Source of the DNA: Streptomyces iranensis
Lineage (GTDB): Bacteria > Actinomycetota > Actinomycetes > Streptomycetales > Streptomycetaceae
Length of the DNA: 64,000 bases
NCBI RefSeq assembly: GCF_017874715.1
Contig: NZ_JAGGLR010000028.1
Coordinates: 1-64,000, forward strand
Reading direction: 5' to 3'
Positions 17,915 to 25,607 of this stretch are shown here, piece after piece (the first letter of the stretch is position 1; each line of letters starts with the position of its first letter). The translations under genes were made by a program, and so were the position numbers. The notes under the pieces are model-generated. The model had not been told where the DNA came from. It saw nothing but the letters and a program-made list of their open reading frames with translations, and ran no database searches.

Positions 17915-20050
17915 ATGCCGACGATCTCCCGTGCCCCGGACACCGGGGTCTGGCTGCTGACCACGCCCCGTACCTCGTACGCCGTGCACATCGACGGGAC
18001 GGGCGCGCCCTGCCACCTCGCCTGGGGGCCGCGGCTGACGCCGCGGGAGGCGGAGGAACTGGTCGTGCCCGCCGGGGAGGCGGCGAGCAGCTTCGAGGGG
18101 CGGCCCGCGGTGGGCGAGGAACTGCCGGTCGACGGCGGCACGCGCTACGGCACGCCGTCCCTCCAGGTCCGGTACGAGGACGGCTCACGCGGCTTCGAGT
18201 GGCAGCCGACCGGGCACCGCGTCGTCACACCGTCCGATGGCGTCAGCGAACTCCGGCTGGAGTTCCGCGACCGCCACTACCCGCTGCATGTCGCGCTCCA
18301 CTACCGGGTGCGGGACGACACGGATGTCATCGAGCGCTGGACGGTGCTGCGCAACGACGGTGCGCAGCGGGTCAGCCTGCTGCGCGCCGACTCGGCGGCC
18401 TGGTCCCTGCCGCCGCTGGCCGACTACCGGCTCAGCCATGTCACCGGCCAGTGGTCCGCGGAGAGTCAGCTGCGCCGCGAGCGCCTGCCGCACGGGGAGA
18501 CCGTGCTGACCAGCAGGCGTGGCATCCCCAGCCACCACGCCAGTCCCTGGGTGATGGTCGACGAGGGCGACGCCGGCGAGGAGCACGGCCGCGTGTTCGG
18601 CGCGGCCCTTGCCTGGAGCGGGAGTTGGCGCATCACCACGCAGCGCACACCGGACGGACGCGCGGGTTTCACCGGTGGCGTCGGCCACGAGGGCATATGC
18701 GTACCGCTCGCGCCGGGCGAGGAATTCGCCACCCCGGTGTTCGCCGGGCTGTTCACGGACGGCGGGTTCGGCGCGGCGAGCCGGGCCTGGCACGCGTACA
18801 CGCTGCGCCACGTCCTGCCGCACGGGCGGGAGGTGGCGCCCGTGCTCTACAACTCCTGGGAGGCCACCGGCTTCGACGTGGACGAGGCGAACCAGAAGGC
18901 GCTGGCCGAGCGGGCCGCCGCCCTGGGCGTGGAGCTGTATGTGGTCGACGACGGCTGGTTCGGGGCCCGGCGCAGCGACCACGCGGGGCTGGGCGACTGG
19001 ACCCCGGCCCGGGAGCGCTTCCCGCGGGGCCTCGGCCCGCTGGCGGATACGGTGCACCGCCTGGGCATGCGCTTCGGCATCTGGGTGGAGCCGGAGATGG
19101 TCAACCCCGACAGCGACCTCTACCGCGAGCGCTCCGACTGGGTCCTGCACACCCCCGGCCGGGCCCGCAGCGAGCTGCGCAACCAACTCGTCCTGAACTT
19201 CGCCCGCGACGACGTGGCCGACTGGGCCTACGGCTGGCTGACCCGGCTGGTCACCGACCACGGCATCGACTTCCTCAAGTGGGACATGAACCGCGCCTTC
19301 AGCGAGGCCGGGTGGCCCGGCACGCCGGACGGCCACGATCGGCTGTGGACGCGCTATGTGGCCAATCTGTACGGCGTCCTCGACCGGCTCCGGACCGACC
19401 ACGCCGGGCTGCGCATCGAGACGTGCAGTGGCGGTGGCGGACGCGTGGATCTGGGCATCCTCACCCGCACGGACCAGGCGTGGGCGTCGGACAACACCGA
19501 CGCCGTCGACCGTCTGGTCATCCAGCACGGCTTCGGTCAGCTCCACCCGGCGCGCACGATGTCCGCGTGGGTGACCGATGTGCCCAATCAACTCACCTCC
19601 CGCACCGTGCCGTTGAGGTTCCGCTTCCATGTGGCGATGTGCGGGCTGCTGGGCATCGGCGGGGATCTCGCCCGCTGGTCCGAGGCGGAACTCGCCGAGG
19701 GCGCCGACCTGGTGGCCGAGTACAAACGGGTGCGCCACCTCGTCCAGCACGGCGCCCTGTACCGGCTGTCCGGGCCGCACGGCGAGGTACCGACCGTGGT
19801 GCAGTACGCCGCCGAGGACGGCGCCGAGGCCCTGGTGCTGGCCTGGCAGCGCGGCCCGCGCCACGGAGTCCCGCGGCTGCCGGTACGGCTGCGCGGGCTC
19901 ACCCCCGGCGCCCGCTACCGCGACACCCGCACCGGTGCGGTGCACCACGCCACCGTGCTCGCCGAGTACGGATTCCGCCCGGACCTTCCGTCCGGTGACT
20001 GGGCGAGCACGGCCGTACACCTGGTCAGGGCGGGGCAGGACGAGACGTGA
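17915..20050 (+). CDS. GH36 alpha-galactosidase, cytoplasmic
   Basis: A 711-residue enzyme without signal peptide. The N-terminal beta-supersandwich domain (about 1-310) leads into the barrel at PVLYNSWEATGF. VVDDGWFGARRSD and FGIWVEPEMVNPDSDLY line the site. The nucleophile is Asp457 in FLKWDMNR and the acid/base Asp526 in ASDNTDAVDR. GH36 enzymes hydrolyse alpha-1,6-galactosides such as melibiose and raffinose sugars. It is divergent from the ROK repressor gene with 233 bases between starts; a TTGACA at 17794 could be its -35 element, but the -10 is poor. Being intracellular, it would act on oligosaccharides released by the secreted GH27 and GH95 enzymes and then imported by a transporter not in this window. 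Its 3' end overlaps the convergent LysR gene by 26 bases. Confidence 0.92.
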   Translation: MPTISRAPDTGVWLLTTPRTSYAVHIDGTGAPCHLAWGPRLTPREAEELVVPAGEAASSFEGRPAVGEELPVDGGTRYGTPSLQVRYEDGSRGFEWQPTGHRVVTPSDGVSELRLEFRDRHYPLHVALHYRVRDDTDVIERWTVLRNDGAQRVSLLRADSAAWSLPPLADYRLSHVTGQWSAESQLRRERLPHGETVLTSRRGIPSHHASPWVMVDEGDAGEEHGRVFGAALAWSGSWRITTQRTPDGRAGFTGGVGHEGICVPLAPGEEFATPVFAGLFTDGGFGAASRAWHAYTLRHVLPHGREVAPVLYNSWEATGFDVDEANQKALAERAAALGVELYVVDDGWFGARRSDHAGLGDWTPARERFPRGLGPLADTVHRLGMRFGIWVEPEMVNPDSDLYRERSDWVLHTPGRARSELRNQLVLNFARDDVADWAYGWLTRLVTDHGIDFLKWDMNRAFSEAGWPGTPDGHDRLWTRYVANLYGVLDRLRTDHAGLRIETCSGGGGRVDLGILTRTDQAWASDNTDAVDRLVIQHGFGQLHPARTMSAWVTDVPNQLTSRTVPLRFRFHVAMCGLLGIGGDLARWSEAELAEGADLVAEYKRVRHLVQHGALYRLSGPHGEVPTVVQYAAEDGAEALVLAWQRGPRHGVPRLPVRLRGLTPGARYRDTRTGAVHHATVLAEYGFRPDLPSGDWASTAVHLVRAGQDET

Positions 20051-20909
20051 CACCGCCACTGCCGCGGTAGGCGGCGGTGGCGACTTCGACGAACGAACGG
20101 ATCAGGGGGTTCGTGTCGGCCTCGTTCCACGCCACCACCACGCGGCTCGGCGCCATGTCGATCAGCGGCACCACGGTGAGCCCGTCCGGCGGCTCGTGGT
20201 CCACGAGCGTCATGCCGACCGTGCCGTTCCACAGCACGGCTTGCCTGCATTCCTGGACGCCACGCACCACCGGGCCCTCTCGAGGCTCCCCGCCACTCCA
20301 GTACGACTGCCAGAGGGGGTCGGTGCCCTCCGGGAACAGGAACCAGCGGCGGTCCGCCAGATCGGCCAGCTTCAGGCTGTCGCGGCGGGCCAGCGGATCG
20401 TCGGCCCGCAGCAGTGCGCCCACCGGGTCGGCGCGCAGCTCGTGCACGGTCAGCCCGGTCTCGTCGAACGGCCCGCGGGTCAGGGCGATGTCCACCAGCC
20501 CGGCGTGCAGCCCGCAGGTGGGATCGGTCAGATCCGTCTCGCGGATATGGACCTCGACGCCCGGGTGCCGCCGGTAGTAGGCGCCGGCCAGCCGGGTGGC
20601 GCCCGGGTCGGTGCTGTCCCCCAGGATGCCCACGGTGAGGCTCGCGGTGCCGGCCGCCGCGGCCACGCGTACGCGTACCCGGTCGGCGTGGTCGAGCAGG
20701 GCTCGTGCCTCATCGAGCAGCACGGCCCCCACCGGGGTGAGCGTGACACCGGCGGACGACCGGCAAAACAGCGCGGCGCCCAGCTCGGTCTCCAGCTGCT
20801 TGATCGCCCGGCTCAGTGGCGGCTGGCTCATATGCAGCCGGACGGCGGCCCGGCCGAAGTGGAGTTCCTCGGCGACCGCCACGAAATAGCGCAGCGTACG
20901 TAGCTCCAT
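20025..20909 (-). CDS. LysR-family transcriptional regulator
   Basis: A 294-residue LysR protein. The N-terminal helix-turn-helix is MELRTLRYFVAVAEELHFGRAAVRLHMSQPPLSRAIKQLE; residues from about 85 form the effector-binding domain. I use the ATG at 20909 (MELRTLRYF), the usual family start, rather than 20939. It is divergent from a small DoxX-type membrane protein gene, and a T-N11-A box lies just upstream of its start (20919-20933). Convergent with GH36 but unlikely to regulate it. The effector is unknown. Confidence 0.9.
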   Translation of the reverse strand: MELRTLRYFVAVAEELHFGRAAVRLHMSQPPLSRAIKQLETELGAALFCRSSAGVTLTPVGAVLLDEARALLDHADRVRVRVAAAAGTASLTVGILGDSTDPGATRLAGAYYRRHPGVEVHIRETDLTDPTCGLHAGLVDIALTRGPFDETGLTVHELRADPVGALLRADDPLARRDSLKLADLADRRWFLFPEGTDPLWQSYWSGGEPREGPVVRGVQECRQAVLWNGTVGMTLVDHEPPDGLTVVPLIDMAPSRVVVAWNEADTNPLIRSFVEVATAAYRGSGGVTSRPAPP

Positions 20910-20918
20910 GGTGCAACG

Positions 20919-20933
20919 ATACCCATCCGGTAT
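20919..20933. promoter_or_regulatory. LysR-type T-N11-A operator
   Basis: ATACCCATCCGGTAT is an inverted repeat (ATACC-N5-GGTAT) with the T-N11-A layout of LysR binding sites. On the minus strand one half-site overlaps TATCGT, a plausible -10 six bases before the LysR ATG, consistent with negative autoregulation. It lies about 150 bases before the divergent DoxX-type gene. Confidence 0.55.
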
Positions 20934-21080
20934 CGACACCGCAGAAGAAGTCTTGGACGGTCACGGCGGCCGGCGGTGGAATCGCGGTGTGACCGAGGAA
21001 CCGAAAACCAGTGTCCAGGTGATGAGCCGCTACGCCACCGAGCCCGCCACCGGCGTGGCCAGGAAGACGGGACGGAAGGC

Positions 21081-21443
21081 GTGAACGTGGCGTATTGGAT
21101 CGTCGCTGGTCTGCTCGCCCTCTTCTACCTCTACGGGGGCGGGGTGAAGGTGGTCCGGAGCCGTGAGCGGCTCCGGCCGATGATGTCCTGGGTGGACACT
21201 ACGCCGATGGCGGCCGTCAGGGCCATCGGCGTGATCGAAGTGCTCGGCGCGATCGGGCTGATCCTCCCACCGCTGACCGGCATCGCGCCCTGGCTGGCCC
21301 TGGCCGCGGCCATCGGGTTCGTGGTCCTGCAGATCGGCGCCACCAGGGTGCATCTGCGCCGCGGAGACCGCCACGTGGCGCTCAACATCTCGCTCCTTCT
21401 CGCCGCGGCCGTGACGATCTGGCCGGCGACGACATGGCTATGA
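21081..21443 (+). CDS. DoxX-like small membrane protein
   Basis: About 120 residues with four hydrophobic segments: AYWIVAGLLALFYLYGG, IGVIEVLGAIGLILPPL, APWLALAAAIGFVVLQI and ALNISLLLAAAVTIW. The order and the VVRSRERLRPMMSW loop after helix 1 match DoxX-like proteins, whose role is poorly known (redox or respiratory in some). The start is GTG 21081 (MNVAYW) by comparison with relatives; GTG 21087 is better spaced from GGAAGG. A 31-codon frame from 20989 ends in TGA overlapping the GTG at 21081; I could not recognise it. The divergent LysR gene is the obvious candidate regulator. Confidence 0.75.
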   Translation: MNVAYWIVAGLLALFYLYGGGVKVVRSRERLRPMMSWVDTTPMAAVRAIGVIEVLGAIGLILPPLTGIAPWLALAAAIGFVVLQIGATRVHLRRGDRHVALNISLLLAAAVTIWPATTWL

Positions 21444-21645
21444 CATCGGACAGGGCCACTCATGGGCCCACCCAACCAAAAGGTGACAAAATGATCCCAG
21501 GAGGTTGATCCACACCGGGCAGGAGGACCGGCGGACCCGGACGCGGGTGAGGAAAAGGCAAGACAGGAAACCCGGCCACATGAGTTCGCGCTGGACGACC
21601 CAGACCGGTCGAAGGCCGAACAGAGCACCAGCGAGGGAGGCAGCG

Positions 21646-22140
21646 ATGATGAGCGACGACAGGGCAGACGACGTCTATCAGCCGACCGGCACCAACGAGG
21701 AGCAGGAGGACGCGGCCCCCCTGGACGCCCAGGACTCCCTGGACGAGCGCGACTACGACGAGATGCTCGACGAGGGCTACTCGCCACCGGAGAAGCCACT
21801 GGGTGTCACCAAGCACGGCACGACGGCGGCCGAACAGCGCGAGCGCGAGACGCTCGACGAGCGGTTGGCCGAAGAGACCCCCGACGTCGAAGCCCCGGCG
21901 GGCGACGGGGTGGGAGATGTGCAGGATGGTGAGGGCGAACCGATCGACCCCGAGGCGGGAACCGACCGCACCGGCCGACTCGTCGCCCCCGATGAGGGAG
22001 CGCACACCGACATCACCAAGGAAGCCATCGCCAGGGACGAAGGCATCGACGCGGGCGCCGCCGGGGCCGAGGAAGCCGCCGTGCACACCGTCCTGGATGA
22101 ACAACTCGAAGAGGAAGGCGACGCGGATCCGGGTAGTTGA
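21646..22140 (+). CDS. DUF5709 acidic hydrophilic protein
   Basis: A 164-residue, strongly acidic, low-complexity cytoplasmic protein. It matches the DUF5709 pattern: DDVYQPTGTNEEQED near the start, LDERDYDEMLDEGYSPPEKP, then GVTKHGTTAAEQRERETLDERL, RLVAPDEGAHTD and AEEAAVH near the end. Function is unknown; the composition resembles stress or hydrophilin-type proteins. Two ATGs at 21646 and 21649 follow a GGGAGG site, and either could be used. The 200 bases upstream hold no other gene. Confidence 0.8.
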   Translation: MMSDDRADDVYQPTGTNEEQEDAAPLDAQDSLDERDYDEMLDEGYSPPEKPLGVTKHGTTAAEQRERETLDERLAEETPDVEAPAGDGVGDVQDGEGEPIDPEAGTDRTGRLVAPDEGAHTDITKEAIARDEGIDAGAAGAEEAAVHTVLDEQLEEEGDADPGS

Positions 22141-22145
22141 CCCTG

Positions 22146-22467
22146 CTACGGCGCGGCGGAGTCGATCGGGACGCTGAAGTAGTCCTGGGGGCTGGTGCGT
22201 TCGATCTCTCCGCTCTCCAGCTCGTTCGGGTGGGGTCCAGGCCGCGCCCCGCTCGTCCAGGAGCCGGAAGGCCCGGTCGACCGGCCCGAGTTCGGAGACC
22301 TGCCCGTGCTCGGTGAGGTCCCCGAGGTGGGACAGGAAGACGATGTTCTCCTCGCGTGCGCGGCGGAGGAGATAGCGGAAGGACGCCTCCACCGGCGCCC
22401 GGTGGATGCTCTCGCCGTCGAAGCGGTACTGGGTGTCCGGCATGACGGCCACGGGACTGCGGCTCAT
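22146..22467 (-). pseudogene. Metallophosphoesterase gene with internal deletion
   Basis: The minus-strand frame from ATG 22467 reads VAVMPDTQYRFDGESIHRAPVEASFRYLL, ENIVFLSHLGDLTEHGQ and AFRLLDERGAAW, the N-terminus of a calcineurin-like phosphoesterase with its PDTQY and GDLTEHG metal motifs. At about 22228-22240 the homology jumps and changes frame to HPNELESGEIERTSPQDYF and SVPIDSAAP followed by TAG at 22148, which is how such proteins end. The large middle of the gene, including the GNHD and later His motifs, is missing. This looks like an out-of-frame internal deletion, leaving no functional enzyme. Confidence 0.75.
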
Positions 22468-22500
22468 TGGTCTGACGGGGACTGCACTGTGCAGGGGGCG

Positions 22501-22525
22501 ACACCGGCCCGGGGCGGGCCGGTGT
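22501..22525. terminator. Perfect hairpin between the MFS gene and the phosphoesterase remnant
   Basis: ACACCGGCCC and GGGCCGGTGT pair over ten bases around a five-base loop. It lies 68 bases past the MFS stop on the minus strand and is its probable terminator. Confidence 0.75.
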
Positions 22526-22532
22526 CCGGGGG

Positions 22533-22568
22533 GATGTGAAGTGTCCGCGGGTGATGTGAAGTGTCCGC
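22533..22568. repeat. Two 16-bp direct repeats after the MFS gene
   Basis: GATGTGAAGTGTCCGC occurs at 22533-22548 and again at 22553-22568, separated by four bases. The pair lies between the MFS stop and the terminator hairpin. No function is evident. Confidence 0.8.
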
Positions 22569-22592
22569 AACCTCCGCGCCGGTGGACGCGGT

Positions 22593-23966
22593 TCAGTGGT
22601 GCAGATCCTCGGCGGTAAGGGTGTCCCGGGTCTCCGGCGCCCAGGCCAGGCTGACGGCCGTACCGAGCAGCAGCACCAGCGCCATCCATCCCATCGACCA
22701 GCCCGCGCCGAAGCGGCTCAGGCTGACCGGCAGGACGAAGGTGCCGATGGCCGACGCCACCCTGCTGGTGCCGTTGAGGAAACCGACCCCGGAGCCGCGC
22801 AGCGCGGTGGGGAAGAGTTCCGCCGGATAGACCTGGGTGATGGTGGAGGCACCGGCCATGACGAAGGTGTAGATCAGGAACGGGACCATCAGCGCCCCGC
22901 TGGAGCCTTCGCTGAGCACGGCCATGGCCCCCAGACACAGCGTGAGGATCGCGAAGGTGCCGATGGTGAACGGCCTGCGGCCCAGGCGCTGCACCGGCCA
23001 AAGCCCGATCACCCCGCCCAGCAGCAGGGCCAGGTTGAGCACCAGGTTCTGGGTGTCGGCCCCGGAGATGTTCAGCGTGGCCAGGATCTGCGGCATGAAG
23101 GTGTAGATGGCGAAGTAGGGCAGCACCTGGGCGCTGTAGAAGATGACACCGAACCAGGTCTTGGTCGCCTGACCGCGGGCGAAGAGCTCGCGGTAGCGCG
23201 CCGCGGGTGGCTGCGCGGCGGCCGCGGCCTCCGCGTCGGCGGCGGTGGCCTCGGACTGCCCCAGGTAGGTGCGGCGGATCCGGGCGGCCTCGGTGGCGCG
23301 GCCACGGGCGGCCAGCCAACTCGGGGATTCCGGGATGCCGATCCGCAGCAGCAGCACCAGCAGGGCGGGCAGGGCTCCGCTGGCCAGCAGCCAGTACGCG
23401 GTGGTGCCATTGATCGGGATGTACGTACCCAGGACGTTGGCCAGTACGTAGCCGACGGTCCACAGCACGGTGAGCGAGCCCAGGAGGACACCGCGCAGCC
23501 GGCCGGGGACGAACTCGGAGAGCAGGGTCGGGCCGACGGCGTAGTCCGCGCCCAGACCGAAGCCGATCGCCAGCCGGAGCAGGAAGAGGACCAGCGGGCT
23601 GTGTGCCCAGAACTGGGCGGCGGAGGCGACCGCGATGAGCACGAAGTTGTAGAGGTAGAGCTTCTGGCGTCCGATCACGTCCGCCACCCGCCCCAGCAGG
23701 ATGCTGCCGAAGAACAGGCCGATTAGGGCGGACGCGCCGAGCAGACCCTGCCAGACGCCGGACAGGTGCATGGTCTCGCCCAGGGCGGGGAGCACCGCGC
23801 CGATGACACCGAGGGCGTAGCCGTCGGAGAAGTTCGCCCCGAAGGTGGTGGCCGTCACCCGGATGTGGAAACCGGTGAGTGGCTCGGTCGAGGCGGAGCC
23901 CGACACGGGCACCGCCTCCCGCTCCCCCGCCGTCCGCGCGTCCGCCGCCTCCGTGTCCACTGCCAC
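22593..23966 (-). CDS. MFS transporter, sugar-porter/metabolite:H+ symporter type
   Basis: A 457-residue protein with about twelve membrane helices. The loop after helix 2 is GRVADVIGRQKLY and the loop after helix 8 is GLWPVQRLGRRPFT, the paired RxGRR-type motifs of the major facilitator superfamily. PESPSWLAARGR before the central loop and PAELFPTALRGSG after helix 10 are the sugar-porter signatures. The GTG at 23966 has GGGAGG six bases upstream and is preferred to 24014. Similar proteins carry aromatic acids, sugars or osmolytes; no neighbouring catabolic gene indicates the substrate. Confidence 0.85.
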   Translation of the reverse strand: MAVDTEAADARTAGEREAVPVSGSASTEPLTGFHIRVTATTFGANFSDGYALGVIGAVLPALGETMHLSGVWQGLLGASALIGLFFGSILLGRVADVIGRQKLYLYNFVLIAVASAAQFWAHSPLVLFLLRLAIGFGLGADYAVGPTLLSEFVPGRLRGVLLGSLTVLWTVGYVLANVLGTYIPINGTTAYWLLASGALPALLVLLLRIGIPESPSWLAARGRATEAARIRRTYLGQSEATAADAEAAAAAQPPAARYRELFARGQATKTWFGVIFYSAQVLPYFAIYTFMPQILATLNISGADTQNLVLNLALLLGGVIGLWPVQRLGRRPFTIGTFAILTLCLGAMAVLSEGSSGALMVPFLIYTFVMAGASTITQVYPAELFPTALRGSGVGFLNGTSRVASAIGTFVLPVSLSRFGAGWSMGWMALVLLLGTAVSLAWAPETRDTLTAEDLHH

Positions 23967-24137
23967 GCCTTGCCTCCCGACCGATCGTTCACCGTCTGGA
24001 CGGCCAGCATGCATGAATTCATACAGTCAAACAATAGGTTGATTGCAGATTCTCATTCACTGACGGTGAAGATCCATATGCGGCCCGCCGGTCGGGCGGT
24101 GACGCTGAGGGCACGTCTGAGCACAGACAGGTGGGGC

Positions 24138-24485
24138 ATGAACACCATCGAAGAGACCGTCGAGGTCGCGGTCCCGGTACGCACCGCCTACAACCAATGG
24201 ACCCAGTTCAAGAGCTTTCCCCGGTTCATGTCCACGGTGAAGGGGGTCGAGCAGATCAGGCCCGCGGTCACCGAGTGGGTCATCGCGTTCGGCCCGGTGC
24301 GCCGCACGTTCCAGGCGGAAATCGTGCGGCAGGCCGGGTGGGAGGGCTTCGGGGCCCGGTTCTACGATCGGACACGACCAAGGTACGTGCACGGGCCAGC
24401 GGTTGCCCGGCCGGCTGCCTCGTGCCGTACGGAAGGGCGGCCGCCCGTGGCGGCGGGGGACCACAAGGATGTGAGACGTGAGTGA
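24138..24485 (+). pseudogene. SRPBCC/polyketide-cyclase-like protein, truncated
   Basis: The first 65 codons from ATG 24138 read as a typical SRPBCC (cyclase/dehydrase) N-terminus: TIEETVEVAVPVRTAYNQWTQFKSFPRFM, then VEQIRPAVTEWVIAFGPVRRTFQAEIVRQ. After about 24335 the expected strands and long C-terminal helix are absent and the frame runs through Arg/Pro-rich sequence to a stop at 24485, overlapping the IclR start. I read this as a gene cut by deletion. A short divergent protein is possible but would lack most of the fold. Confidence 0.6.
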
Positions 24486-25338
24486 ACGCCGGACGGCATC
24501 AAGTGCCTCGCCGGCCGTCGGGCGGGCGCTGGACGTCCTTCTGCACCTCGCCGGCCGCTCGGGGCCGGTTCGGGCATCGGCGCTGGCCAGAGACCTGGAG
24601 ATGCCCCGCTCATCGCTCTACCACATCCTCGCGGTCCTGGTTGATCGCGGGTTTGTCACCTATGTCCCGGAGGAGCAGGCATACGGTCTGGGCGTCGCGT
24701 CCTTCGAAATCGGCTCCGCCTACCTGCGGCACGAGCCCCTGAAGCGACTCGCCCGCCCCATTCTGCGCAACCTGTCGAGCAGGCTCGGCCAGTCGGTGCA
24801 CCTGGGCATCCTCTACGGCGCCGAGACGGTCTACCTCCTCAAGGAGCGGCCGCCGAGAGGACCTCACGGGTACACCGACGCCACTCCCGTCACCGACGTC
24901 GGCGTCCGGCTGCCGGCCCACCTCACGGCCAACGGCCGTGCGATCCTGGCCCACTCCAGCGAGGCGCACCTCCGGGCGGTCTTCCCCCGGCCGGGGGATC
25001 TCCGCACCCGTACCGGCAGAGGCCCCCGGTCGCTGACGGAGCTGCGGAACCTGCTGGCGCGGGACCGTGAGCGCGGGTGGTCGGAGGAGGTCGAGCTGGT
25101 CTCCGATGGGCTCCGGTCGATAGGGGTACCGGCGTTCGATCACAACGAGCGGCCCATAGCGGCCGTCAGCAGCACATGGCGGCGCCACCACCACCGGCAT
25201 GAAACGGATCATGTGCGGGACATCCTGCAACAGGGCGCGGCGCGGCTGACGGCGGCGGTGGCCGGCCACGCTCCCCAGGCCCACGGAACGGACGGCACAC
25301 AGGGCGGCGCGCAGGGCGGCACACAGCGCGGCGCCTAG
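24478..25338 (+). CDS. IclR-family transcriptional regulator
   Basis: A 286-residue protein. Residues 1-75 contain the winged helix (AVGRALDVLLHLAGRSGPVRASALARDLEMPRSSLYHIL). The effector domain follows with SVHLGILYGAETVYLLKE, LPAHLTANGRAILAHSS and GWSEEVELVSDGLRSIGVPAFD. The last 20 or so residues are a Gly/Gln/Thr repeat (GTQGGAQGGTQRGA) encoded by a GC-rich tandem repeat that continues a little past the stop. The GTG start at 24478 lies inside the end of the degenerate SRPBCC frame. The agmatinase-type gene 269 bases downstream is its likely target, with a palindrome between them at 25428-25443. Confidence 0.9.
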   Translation: MSERRTASSASPAVGRALDVLLHLAGRSGPVRASALARDLEMPRSSLYHILAVLVDRGFVTYVPEEQAYGLGVASFEIGSAYLRHEPLKRLARPILRNLSSRLGQSVHLGILYGAETVYLLKERPPRGPHGYTDATPVTDVGVRLPAHLTANGRAILAHSSEAHLRAVFPRPGDLRTRTGRGPRSLTELRNLLARDRERGWSEEVELVSDGLRSIGVPAFDHNERPIAAVSSTWRRHHHRHETDHVRDILQQGAARLTAAVAGHAPQAHGTDGTQGGAQGGTQRGA

Positions 25339-25373
25339 GGCGGCGCACAGTGAGCGGCCGTCGCAGACGCCTT

Positions 25374-25385
25374 CGCCACGTGGCG
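25374..25385. terminator. Palindrome after the IclR gene, possible terminator
   Basis: CGCCACGTGGCG is a perfect 12-base palindrome 36 bases past the IclR stop. It may form part of a terminator or a protein-binding site; it is short and the assignment is weak. Confidence 0.3.
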
Positions 25386-25427
25386 GAAAGATGAAGGGTC
25401 ACCGACCAAGGCGTTCACGGAACGGGC

Positions 25428-25443
25428 TTCTCGGATCCGAGAA
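25428..25443. promoter_or_regulatory. 16-bp perfect palindrome upstream of the ureohydrolase gene
   Basis: TTCTCGGATCCGAGAA is fully palindromic and lies about 165 bases before the ureohydrolase start and 90 bases after the IclR stop. IclR proteins bind short palindromes of this size, so this is the best operator candidate here. No clear -35/-10 pair stands out beside it. Confidence 0.45.
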
Positions 25444-25607
25444 ACCCCGACCACATGGCTGGCTCCCGGCGTATGCGGCACGTGTCATGGGCACGGAACT
25501 CCCCGATCTCCACGCACCACGGCCCCCCACGGGCCGGCACTCCCCATACGGACGCGCACCCCCGCACAGACGCGCTCCCCCCACAGATGAAGGATCCAGC
25601 ACCGACC

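Noticed and set aside
20025..20050. GH36/LysR tail overlap as a regulatory link
   Set aside because: Convergent 26-base overlap is common in compact genomes; the LysR box lies on the other side, near the DoxX-like gene.
20989..21084. A 31-codon frame ending in GTGA overlap with the DoxX-like gene
   Set aside because: The overlap is suggestive, but the peptide is unrecognised, starts GTG without ribosome site and may be chance; mentioned only in the DoxX entry.
25339..25607. Guanidine-type riboswitch ahead of the ureohydrolase gene
   Set aside because: I could not find the conserved ACGR and paired-stem layout; only a protein-type palindrome is evident.
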